DNA from: JBDTCS01 sp039923455 | GTDB lineage: Bacteria > Bacteroidota > Ignavibacteria > Palsa-1295 | Assembly (NCBI GenBank): GCA_039923455.1 | Contig: JBDTCS010000044.1 | Coordinates: 1 to 7,831, forward strand | Direction of reading: 5' to 3' | Length of the DNA stretch: 7,831 nt | In this document: positions 1 to 7,200 of the stretch, one piece after another | Layout: each line of letters begins with the position of its first letter | Numbering within the stretch: the first letter of the stretch is position 1 | Translations under genes and position numbers: made by a program | The notes under the pieces: generated by a model | Told to the model about the DNA's origin: nothing | The model's input: the letters and a program-made list of their open reading frames with translations, nothing else | Databases searched by the model: none

Positions 1-3000
1 AGTGTTCCTGCGTCTGCCAGATTCACCGAAGTTACGATGTTATTACCTGTCGCGTTGCTCGCAGTGATCGTGTTGGCACCAAGAGTACCCGAAACGTCGC
101 CCGCAAGACTCAAACTGGTGAACGCATTGTCCACATAGTTTTTGCTAGCAGCATCAGAAGCGATGAGCGGATCCGCGACACCGTTCACTACCTGATTGCT
201 GAAGTTCGCAGCACCGGTGACTGTAAGGCTACCAGTGTTCGTAGATGTGAACGCACCCGTGCTTGGTGTGACAGAACCGATAGGTGAGTTGTCAACCGTA
301 CCACCACTGATGGTCAAGTTGTCACTTACCTGCGCGTCTGTCAAGCCAATCCCGATCTGCGTAGCGTTGAGTGTTCCTGCATCCGCAAGATTCACTGAAG
401 CTACGATGTTATTACCAGTCGCGTTGCTTGCGTTGATCGTGTTGGCGCCTGGAGCTCCGTTGACATCACCAGCAAGTGTGACCGCGCCAATCTGATTATT
501 GACGTAGTCCATGTTGGCAGCATCCGTTCCGACGATCGGAGTTGCAACACCACTGATCACGTTGTTGCTAAAGTTCGCAGAGTTGGTAACGGTGAGGTCG
601 CCAGCAGTTGCAGTTGTTGCACCAAGAGTCGTGAAGCTACCAGTGTTCGGGCTCACTGCGCCGATGGTAGAATTCTCGATTGGTGTAGCAGTGATCGAAC
701 CTGCGTTGATGGTCAGGTTATCATTGATCTGTGCATCCGTGAGTCCGGTTCCGATCTGCGTAGCGTTGAGTGTTCCTGCATCCGCAAGATTCACCGAAGC
801 GACGATGTTGTTGCCTGTTGCGTTGCTTGCGTTGATCGTGTTGGAGCCTGGAGCACCGGTCACGTCACCAGCGAGACTGACAGCAGCGATCTGTGCGTTG
901 ACATAATCCATGTTTGCTGCGTCAGATCCAACGATCGGAGTAGCAACATTATTTACTACAACACCGCCGAAATCCGCAGCACCCGAAACCGCAAGCGTGC
1001 CGGTCGTTGCGCTTGTGGAGTTGACAGTGGTGAATGCACCGGTGTTCGGTGTCACCGCTCCGATTGTGGAATTCTCAATCGGGGAGGCTGTGATGGAACC
1101 ACCGTTGATGGTCAAGTTGTCGTTCACTTGCGAGTCCGTCAAGCCATTGCCGATCTGCGTTGCATTGAGTGTTCCCGCATCGCCCAGATTCGCTGCACCG
1201 ATAATGTTGTTACCTGTTGCGTTCGTCTGGCTGATCGTATTTGCACCCGGGGCACCACTCACATCACCAGCGAGGGTAACGGCGGTGATCGAATTATCAA
1301 CGTACGCCTTATTGGCAGCGTCCGTGTTCGCAAGTGGAGTCGCAACTCCTGTCACAACAGTACCACCGAAATCTGCTGAGCCGGTAACCGACAACGTGCC
1401 GGTTGTCGAACTTGCAGAGCTCGTTGAGGTGAATGCACCTGTGCTTGGTGTGACCGATCCGATTGGCGAATTATCAACCATTCCACCACTAACGGTGAGG
1501 TTGTCATTTACCTGAGCGTCGGTCAAACCATTTCCGATCTGTGTCGCGGCAAGAGATCCTGTTGCTCCAAGATTTACTGCGCTGATGATATGATCACCCG
1601 TTGTTGCGCTCGTCGTGATAAGATTTGCGTTGTTCGGACCTGCGACGTCACCGGCTAGTGGGGAGACCGTTGCGATCTGAGCATCAACGTACGACTTATT
1701 CGTCGCATCATTCGGATTCGAAGGTGTACCAATTCCAGTTACTGCATTGCCGCCGAAGTCAGCAGATCCGGTTACCGACAAACTGCCGGTCGTCGAACTT
1801 GCTGCATTCATGGAAGTGAATGCACCTGTGTTTGGCGTGACAGAACCTACCGGCGAATTGTCGATAGGAGAGTTCGAGATTGAGCCACCATTTATGGTAA
1901 GATCGTCATTGACCTGTGCATTCGTCAAACCGTTCGCGATCTGAGCGGGGTTGACGGTGCCGACTGTGCCATTGTTAAGAGCAGCAATAACATTGTCGCC
2001 TGTTGTCGCGCTTAACGTGTTGATCGTATTCGCACCAATTGGGCCAACGACATCACCATTCAGGTTCGTGGCGCTTAAGCTTGCATCAACGTATGCCTTC
2101 GATGCAGCATCCGATGGATTCACCGGAGTAGCTACGCCTGTTACAGTATTGTCATGAAAGTTCGTCGGGCCGGTTACATCAAGACCAGTCGTACTGAGAC
2201 TGTTGTTGAAGAACTGGGGAGACGTCCATGCATTGGAATTGGATAGGTTGAGGCCCATCGAAACGTCGTTACCAACTACCGAGCGGCTCAGCGTTGGGTC
2301 ATTCAAGACAGTGCCAGTTGTCACTGAACCGTCTTGATTGATGCCGTGAACAAATGTGCCCGGAGCAGCAACACCTGAAACGCGGAGTTGCACTGTGCTG
2401 GGGTCAACCTTAGTACCTGTGACTGCACCGTCTTGCAACTTCTGTGTCGAGACAGAATTATCTGCGAGCAGTTGTGCATTGATGCCGCCTGGCTTCAGTG
2501 TCAGAACTTTTCCACTGATCTGAATGGTCTGGTTATCTACTCCAACATTCAAATTGCCGAGTGCATCTTGATAGAGTCCATCGCCGCCGACGAATGGATC
2601 GAACTTGCGCCCTGTGATTGCGCCATCGGCAATGTGCGATGCATCGATTGCGCCCGGTGCGAGTGCCAATATGACATCTCCCGAACTACCGCCACCAACG
2701 AGTCCGTCACCAGCGATTACGCTACGAAGCGAATTAGCGCCTGGTACAGAGCTAATGGTGATCTTGTGATTGAGTGCGTCTGGCTGAATCTGAATATTTG
2801 GGCCTGCCACAAGCTGCAAATTGTTTGTCGGATCGGCCAGCACATTATTGAGGGAGCTGACAAATGCCGGAGGAGTTGGCAACACACGAGGATCGATATG
2901 TGCCGTTGCATCGAGTGGTAGCAACATACCAGGTGTCGGTGTTGTCGAAGCGCTAATGCCATTGACACTGCCTGCGTTGATAGCGAAGGGGGCCGACTGC

Positions 3001-3359
3001 AATTGTGTGCGTGGACTTAGCTCTGGGCCATCATCGATCGCAACTCCGATAAAATACTGCTCGTTGAAACTCATCGAGGCAGGAAATCCAGGGCCACCCG
3101 AGCCAAGCATCAGACCAAACGTACCGTTCTTTACGGAATGGTTCGTGAAGGTCTCGCTATAAAGTGTTGCACCCGACGCGTCGTAGTACGTTACTTTAAA
3201 GCTATGCAGACCTTCGACTGGCTTAGTGCCATCGGTCAACTGACCTTGATAGGAAATGAATCTAGGAACGCCGGACTGCGCGTTTGCTGCGGGAAGACCT
3301 TGAATGCTAATGAAAGCTCCGAGGGCTAATCCCATTAACCATGATCTACGTGAAGACAT
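1..3359 (-). CDS. Exported repetitive fibre-like surface protein, 3' part outside window
   Basis: The frame is open from ATG at 3359 to the window edge (1119 codons plus two bases, no stop). The start is fixed by a strong GGAGAG ribosome site seven bases upstream and by a signal peptide directly after it. Residues 1-27 form the signal peptide (Arg4-Arg5, hydrophobic core, ANA at the cleavage site). Residues about 32-132 form a compact head beginning PRFISYQGQLT and ending SPRTQLQSAPFA, a pattern I know from Bacteroidota/Ignavibacteria exported proteins. Residues about 238-320 carry two ADGAITGRKFDP-like stalk motifs. From residue 408 on, six tandem units of 123-134 residues follow, rich in Asn, Thr, Ser, Ala and Gly, with AYVD, LAGDV, GANTI and TGAF signatures resembling phage tail-fibre and adhesin stalks. 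I infer a secreted or surface-attached fibre, possibly trimeric. The C terminus, perhaps an S74-type chaperone or an anchor, is not visible. The exact function is unknown. Confidence 0.9.
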   Translation of the reverse strand, partial: MSSRRSWLMGLALGAFISIQGLPAANAQSGVPRFISYQGQLTDGTKPVEGLHSFKVTYYDASGATLYSETFTNHSVKNGTFGLMLGSGGPGFPASMSFNEQYFIGVAIDDGPELSPRTQLQSAPFAINAGSVNGISASTTPTPGMLLPLDATAHIDPRVLPTPPAFVSSLNNVLADPTNNLQLVAGPNIQIQPDALNHKITISSVPGANSLRSVIAGDGLVGGGSSGDVILALAPGAIDASHIADGAITGRKFDPFVGGDGLYQDALGNLNVGVDNQTIQISGKVLTLKPGGINAQLLADNSVSTQKLQDGAVTGTKVDPSTVQLRVSGVAAPGTFVHGINQDGSVTTGTVLNDPTLSRSVVGNDVSMGLNLSNSNAWTSPQFFNNSLSTTGLDVTGPTNFHDNTVTGVATPVNPSDAASKAYVDASLSATNLNGDVVGPIGANTINTLSATTGDNVIAALNNGTVGTVNPAQIANGLTNAQVNDDLTINGGSISNSPIDNSPVGSVTPNTGAFTSMNAASSTTGSLSVTGSADFGGNAVTGIGTPSNPNDATNKSYVDAQIATVSPLAGDVAGPNNANLITTSATTGDHIISAVNLGATGSLAATQIGNGLTDAQVNDNLTVSGGMVDNSPIGSVTPSTGAFTSTSSASSTTGTLSVTGSADFGGTVVTGVATPLANTDAANKAYVDNSITAVTLAGDVSGAPGANTISQTNATGNNIIGAANLGDAGTLNATQIGNGLTDSQVNDNLTINGGSITASPIENSTIGAVTPNTGAFTTVNSTSATTGTLAVSGAADFGGVVVNNVATPIVGSDAANMDYVNAQIAAVSLAGDVTGAPGSNTINASNATGNNIVASVNLADAGTLNATQIGTGLTDAQINDNLTINAGSITATPIENSTIGAVSPNTGSFTTLGATTATAGDLTVTNSANFSNNVISGVATPIVGTDAANMDYVNNQIGAVTLAGDVNGAPGANTINASNATGNNIVASVNLADAGTLNATQIGIGLTDAQVSDNLTISGGTVDNSPIGSVTPSTGAFTSTNTGSLTVTGAANFSNQVVNGVADPLIASDAASKNYVDNAFTSLSLAGDVSGTLGANTITASNATGNNIVTSVNLADAGT
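352..395. repeat. Copy A of a 44-base perfect direct repeat
   Basis: Bases 352-395 are identical to 751-794, with an offset of 399 bases, exactly the length of repeat unit 4. The segment encodes the NLADAGTLNATQIG part of unit 5. Perfect DNA identity over 44 bases, with synonymous differences on both sides, suggests recent duplication or gene conversion within the array. A diverged third relative is cut off at the left edge (from base 1). Confidence 0.9.
751..794. repeat. Copy B of the 44-base perfect direct repeat
   Basis: This is the partner of 352-395. It encodes the same NLADAGTLNATQIG stretch within unit 4. Identity breaks at the base before (T against C) and the base after (C against T). 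Confidence 0.9.
2405..2648 (-). repeat. Short stalk motifs between head domain and long repeats
   Basis: Two related segments of the protein lie here. Residues 238-255 contain ADGAITGRKFDP, and residues 293-320 contain LADNSVSTQKLQDGAVTG followed by TKVDP. Such ADG(A/S)(I/V)T..K(L/F) motifs are common in the stalks of bacterial and phage fibres, often in tandem. Between them lies a Gly/Val/Leu-rich stretch (VGGDGLYQDALGNLNV) typical of beta-structured fibre segments. The assignment rests on pattern alone. Confidence 0.55.
3279..3359 (-). other. N-terminal signal peptide of the repetitive protein
   Basis: Residues 1-27 read as a positive N-region (Arg4, Arg5), a hydrophobic core (WLMGLALGAFISI) and a C-region ending in Ala-Asn-Ala before Gln28, a good signal peptidase I site. 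No Cys follows the cleavage site, so it is not a lipoprotein. The stretch SRRSWL resembles a twin-arginine motif, but Trp replaces the usual Phe and the next residue is Met rather than Lys, so ordinary Sec export is the more likely route. Confidence 0.8.
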
Positions 3360-3366
3360 CGTACTT

Positions 3367-3372
3367 CTCTCC
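3367..3372 (-). promoter_or_regulatory. Shine-Dalgarno site GGAGAG of the repetitive protein
   Basis: Read on the minus strand, GGAGAG is followed by seven bases (AAGTACG) and then ATG. This is close to ideal spacing and supports 3359 as the start. The stretch just upstream is AT-rich (TTAATAATT), but it sits too close to the ribosome site to be a clear -10 box, so I do not assign the promoter. Confidence 0.8.
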
Positions 3373-3505
3373 AATTATTAAGTTAGAATTAAATGTGCAA
3401 AACCGTTCAACAAAGAATGAAAACCGCATTCGTACTTCATACCCACTCAAGGCAGCAACGTCACCCAAGATCATTGACTGCTTTCGATGCGTCTTACAAT
3501 ACGAA

Positions 3506-3537
3506 TGATCGCCTCGATCAAATGTAGAGATCTACAT
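3506..3537. promoter_or_regulatory. Two adjacent dyads, possible operator for the leftward gene
   Basis: TGATCG-CCT-CGATCA (3506-3520, six-base arms, three-base centre) is followed one base later by ATGTAGA-GA-TCTACAT (3522-3537, seven-base arms, two-base centre). Both are perfect inverted repeats. They lie about 150-180 bases upstream of the leftward start. No T-run follows, so terminators are unlikely. Transcription-factor binding is an inference, and no known consensus is recognised. Confidence 0.35.
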
Positions 3538-3945
3538 CAGATGAAGCTATTTATGTTTTCCCGATTCGCGAAATGGCAAACAAAAAATTAAATTAGAACT
3601 GAGTTGTCGGAGAACATGCGTCTCGCGTGCCGCAACCGGATGTGTGACCCCACCCGACCGTCTGGCTTTTTTGGATTATCAAACCTTCGAGGGATGGACC
3701 CTCCTCGGACTAATTCCCCGGATGCAAACTCCCAACAAAACCAACGTTGTTAGTCGAATCAAAAGACCAGCAATTTTTGGCTGGATTTCCTTTTCGAAGG
3801 CTCCGTTTTGGGGCATTCGTCAAAACAACGAGCCGAACATAATACATGTGGAGGCGAATAGCAAGACCTTTTGTCAGAAATATTCGAGATTAACGATCTT
3901 CTATTTTTCAGAATATGCATAGCGCGTGTGCGGTGTCTCAAAAAG

Positions 3946-3984
3946 GAACATTCTTGTTCATTCTTTCTGAAAGAATGTCATAAT
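3946..3984 (+). promoter_or_regulatory. Overlapping dyads and promoter-like hexamers upstream of odhA
   Basis: GAACA-TTCT-TGTTC (3946-3959) overlaps by one base a perfect nine-base-arm palindrome, CATTCTTTC-T-GAAAGAATG (3959-3977). CATTCTT occurs directly at 3949 and 3959 (ten-base period) and inverted at 3971-3977. CATAAT follows at 3979-3984 and could be a -10 box. TTGTTC at 3954-3959 would be a poor -35 with a long 19-base spacer. A palindrome between such boxes is a usual repressor position. If this is the promoter, the odhA leader is about 225 bases long. It is a suggestion only. Confidence 0.35.
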
Positions 3985-4076
3985 ATCATACGGTCATCTA
4001 GAAAAGCTTAATTTTCATTGTCTCGAAATTGGATGCCATAAATGCATTAGGCTCTGTAAAACAAGGAAAATAGCTT

Positions 4077-4142
4077 TCAAGCTCCGAAGGATTATTGTGG
4101 TTTGCAAGTCCTCTGATCCCAGATCGTCGTTCCTGAGCTTGA
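4077..4142 (+). other. Possible long stem in the odhA leader
   Basis: TCAAGCTC (4077-4084) is complementary to GAGCTTGA (4135-4142). Directly inside, after a three-base bulge, AGGA (4088-4091) pairs with TCCT (4131-4134), giving twelve base pairs closing a loop of about 40 bases. It ends about 75 bases before the odhA start. No known riboswitch is recognised, and a chance match is possible. Confidence 0.25.
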
Positions 4143-4198
4143 TAGAAGAATCCGAACAGAAGTAAGTATTCTTTTTGTTAGGACTATTCACACCTTGT

Positions 4199-4205
4199 AA
4201 GTGAG
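4199..4205 (+). promoter_or_regulatory. Weak ribosome-site candidate of odhA
   Basis: AAGTGAG lies eleven bases before the ATG at 4217 and is only a partial match to AAGGAG. No better site is present. The start is still favoured, because a stop at 4211 excludes any upstream start and the conserved N-terminal motif begins by residue 26. Translation may depend on leader structure or on a leader-binding factor, but this is inference. Confidence 0.3.
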
Positions 4206-4216
4206 CTCCGTAACGA

Positions 4217-7200
4217 ATGATCAACGACACCAAGAATCCGAATCTGCCGTCATCCAGAATTAGTGCTGTTCTCCAAGAAGAGTTTGGGGGCAATGCAAGT
4301 TATGTGGAGTCGCTCTTAGAAAGCTACACAATCAATCCAGGGTTGGTTGATGAATCCTGGCAGTCCTATTTTAAGGGGATAGTCGGAGGTGAAGGGCTGC
4401 CAGTGGTAACCCCACCAGAGTCAAACTCGAATGGTAAGTCTGCGATGGTAACCTCCCTCGCTGGAAAACCACTAACTGCAAAGCCACTAACTGGAGAGAC
4501 CGTGGCGAACAGTTCGGCGCTTGCGGGCGCAGCGAAAAAGATTGTGGAAAATATGGAGTTGAGCTTGACGGTTCCGACCGCGACCTCCATTCGCACGATT
4601 CCGGTCAAGCTGCTCGAAGAAAATCGCCGACTCATAAATCAGTATCAAGCTGAACAATCTAAAGCAAAAGTATCCTTCACACATCTGATTGCGTGGGCGT
4701 TGCTTCGTGCTCTCGATAGCTTTCCGCAGCTCAAGGACGGATATGTGCTTTCCGCGGGGGTACCAGCACGACTCAAGCGAGAGTGTGTAAATCTCGGCAT
4801 TGCGATCGATCTCGAGCGTCGCGACGGAACGCGGACACTGCTTGTGCCGAATATCAAACGAGCCGATCAATTGACCTTTTCGGAATTTCATTCGGCATAT
4901 GATGATGTGATCCAACGAGCTCGAAAGGGAAAGCTCGATACTACGGACTTTGAGAACACAACTATCTCGCTCACGAACCCAGGCACGATCGGGACGGTTG
5001 GCTCGGTGCCGCGATTGATGTCCGGACAATCGTTAATACTCGCAACAGGTGCGATCGATTATCCGGCCGAGTATCAAGCGATGTCGCAGGAAGTTTTGTC
5101 GCAGTTGGGAGTGGGAAAGGTCGTGCAAGTTACGAGCACGTATGATCATCGCATCGTCCAAGGCGCAGAGTCCGGAGGCATGCTTGCAAAAATGCAGGAC
5201 CTGTTGCTTGGCAAAGAAAATTTCTACGATACCGTATTCAAAGATCTTGGATTGCCGTATAAGCCCTTGCGTTGGGCGACCGATACGAATCCGGGAGTCT
5301 TCGGCGGAGATCAGTCGAGACAGCAGATGATCAAAGAGGCTCGCGTCCTCGAACTGATCAATAGCTATCGGGTACGCGGACACTTGATCGCGAACATCGA
5401 CCCGTTACATGCGATGCCGCTCCACTATCATCCTGAACTCGAGATGGAGACCTATGGTCTCACGATCTGGGATCTTGATCGGACATTCATCACCGGTGGA
5501 CTCGGTGGAGTCGAGAGTGCAACTCTGCGAGAGATTCTCGATCTTTTGCACCGCTCCTATTGCGGCACCGTTGGAATAGAGTATCGACACATACAAAGCA
5601 AAGAGGAGAAAGTGTGGCTTCGGGCGATACTTGAATCGGCACCAAAGGCAGTGCCAACCGAAGTCAGAAAGGCGCTGCTTTGGAAGCTTATATCCGCAGA
5701 GCAGTTTGAACAATTTCTACATAAGAATTTCCTCGGTCAAAAGCGATTCTCCGTCGAAGGTTCGGAGACGGTGATCGCGGTGCTCGATCAACTTATCGAA
5801 GGCGCAGTAAAGCGGGGTGTACATGATGTCGTCCTTGGAATGGCGCATCGCGGACGCATTAATGTATTGGCCAATGTGCTCGGACATTTTTGCGAACGAA
5901 TCTTTACGGCCTTCGAAGGCTCTGTGCATCCGAATTTTCCGGCCGATGAAGGCGATGTAAAATATCATCAAGGAGCGAAAGCAGTTCGTGAGACGCAGGG
6001 GAAGACTGCCCAACTCACACTTTCACCCAATCCCAGTCACTTGGAGTTCGTAGATGCTGTTGTCGAAGGTATTGCTCGTGCCAAGCAAGACGATCTGAGT
6101 GTTGTACGTGATGAATCCTGGGCGCGAGTGCTTCCTGTACTCATGCACGGTGATGCAGCGTTTGCGGGTCAGGGTATTGTGATGGAAACGCTGAACCTCG
6201 CGCAACTAAAGGGATATCGTACAGGGGGTACGATCCATATTATAGTTAACAATCAGATCGGTTTTACTACGAGCCCCGAAGCAAGTCGCTCGACAATTTA
6301 CTCGACCGATGTTGCGCGCATGACGCAACTGCCCATCTTTCATATTAATGGTGACGATCCCGATGCCGCATATCGTTGTCTCGAGATTGCTCTGGACTAT
6401 CGTCAAAAATTTCACAAAGATGTCGTGCTTGATCTTGTTGGCTTTCGACGCTTAGGGCACAACGAAAGTGACGAACCAAGCTATACACAGCCGCTAATGT
6501 ACGCGAGAGTAAAGGCGCATAAAGGGGTGCGCTCGATCTATGTTGATCGACTGGTGAAAGAAAAAGTTGTGACACCAGAAGAGGCGCAAGCGCTTATCGA
6601 AGAGCGCAACGCTCTCTACACGGACGCACTTCAGCGAGCGAAGGCAATTGTTGCCGCACAAATTCCGATGACGGAATTACCAGCTGCGATCAACGAGGAG
6701 GATGGTTCGACAATCGTCCCAAGTGCAACCACGCAAGACAATGTTTCGGAAATCACAAAACGTGTTTCCATCATTCCACCCGACTTCCATCTGAATCCGA
6801 AGATGGTCGGCCAGCTTGCTAAGCGAGCAAAGATGGGCGAAGGCGCGATCAATATGGATTGGGCCTTCGCCGAATCGTTGGCGTTTGGTTCAATAGTGCT
6901 TGATGGTACACATGTGCGGTTAAGTGGTCAAGATTCGGGACGCGGCACCTTCAGTCAGCGTCACGCCGTGTTGTATGATATCGTGACGGGTCAGCCATGG
7001 ACGCCACTGTCGGAGCTTCGAAAAGAAAATTCCTCAGCATGTTTCGAAGTATTCGATAGCTCGCTCTCCGAACAGGGCGTACTCGGATTTGAGTTTGGTT
7101 ACTCGGTCGAAAGCAAACGCTCGCTCGTGTTGTGGGAAGCGCAGTTCGGTGATTTTGCAAATGGTGCGCAAGTTATCATCGACCAGTTCATCGCTCCTTC

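Larger units (their letters stand above)
1..2138 (-). repeat. Tandem array of six coding repeats, 123-134 residues each
   Basis: Read on the minus strand, the units are 2138-1737 (134 residues), 1736-1350 (129), 1349-951 (133), 950-552 (133), 551-183 (123) and 182-1 (cut by the window edge). Each starts with (G/N)(V/I)(A/G)(T/D)P and continues through DAA.K.YVD, LAGDV.G..GANTI, NATGNNI, NLADAGTLNATQIG, GLTDAQVNDNLTI, SPI..S.IG.VTP.TGAF and an ATTGTL.V.G.A.F segment. All units keep the frame, and length differences fall at two fixed places. Units 3 to 6 are closest to one another. Just before unit 1 lies LDVTGPTNFHDNTV, which looks like the tail end of a further diverged copy. The array probably continues to the left of the window. 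Confidence 0.92.
3360..4216. other. Divergent intergenic control region with no convincing gene
   Basis: The 857 bases between two outward-reading genes must hold both promoters. The stretch is AT-richer than the flanking genes. It contains short inverted repeats at 3506-3520, 3522-3537, 3565-3572 (TTCGCGAA), 3742-3749 (CAACGTTG), 3767-3784 (CCAGC...GCTGG) and 3946-3977, plus a longer stem candidate at 4077-4142. Short open frames occur on both strands, for example 3644-3922 on the plus strand, but none has a ribosome site or a recognisable product. I found no tRNA signature, transposase fragment or clear terminator. The gap is long for a simple divergent promoter, so an unrecognised small RNA or a decayed gene cannot be excluded. 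Confidence 0.6.

Noticed and set aside
196..2157. A series of Ala/Val/Pro-rich plus-strand open frames (for example 196-495, 511-906 and 910-1515) with mutually similar products
   Set aside because: They are antisense to the repeat array and their similarity mirrors its period. The minus-strand frame is open throughout, has a signal peptide and ribosome site, and shows protein-level repeat conservation.
2388..3329. Plus- and minus-strand open frames of 63-177 codons opposite or within the N-terminal half of the repetitive gene
   Set aside because: Their products are Cys/Trp/Arg-rich or low in recognisable pattern, and they lie over a strongly supported frame. They are shadows.
3664..3671. 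T-run after a C/G-rich stretch, considered as a terminator
   Set aside because: No stable stem precedes it, and no gene on the plus strand ends upstream of it.
3644..3922. 92-codon plus-strand frame starting at GTG in the intergenic region
   Set aside because: No ribosome site is visible, the product is not recognised, and its composition (many Trp, Phe, Asn and Lys) looks like translated non-coding DNA. A small real gene is possible but unsupported.
3946..3959. GAAC-N6-GTTC, considered as a LexA/SOS box
   Set aside because: The known Gram-positive type box has a four-base centre, and neither neighbouring gene is a DNA-repair gene.
4015..4293. 92-codon minus-strand frame overlapping the odhA start
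   Set aside because: It begins inside the conserved N-terminal part of odhA on the opposite strand, and its product shows no recognisable pattern.
5141..5164. Gln instead of Asp in the E2 DHRxxDG motif, considered as a loss of catalytic function
   Set aside because: The YDHR(I/V)(I/V)QGA form is what I recall for the OdhA/Kgd family, so it is normal for this architecture.
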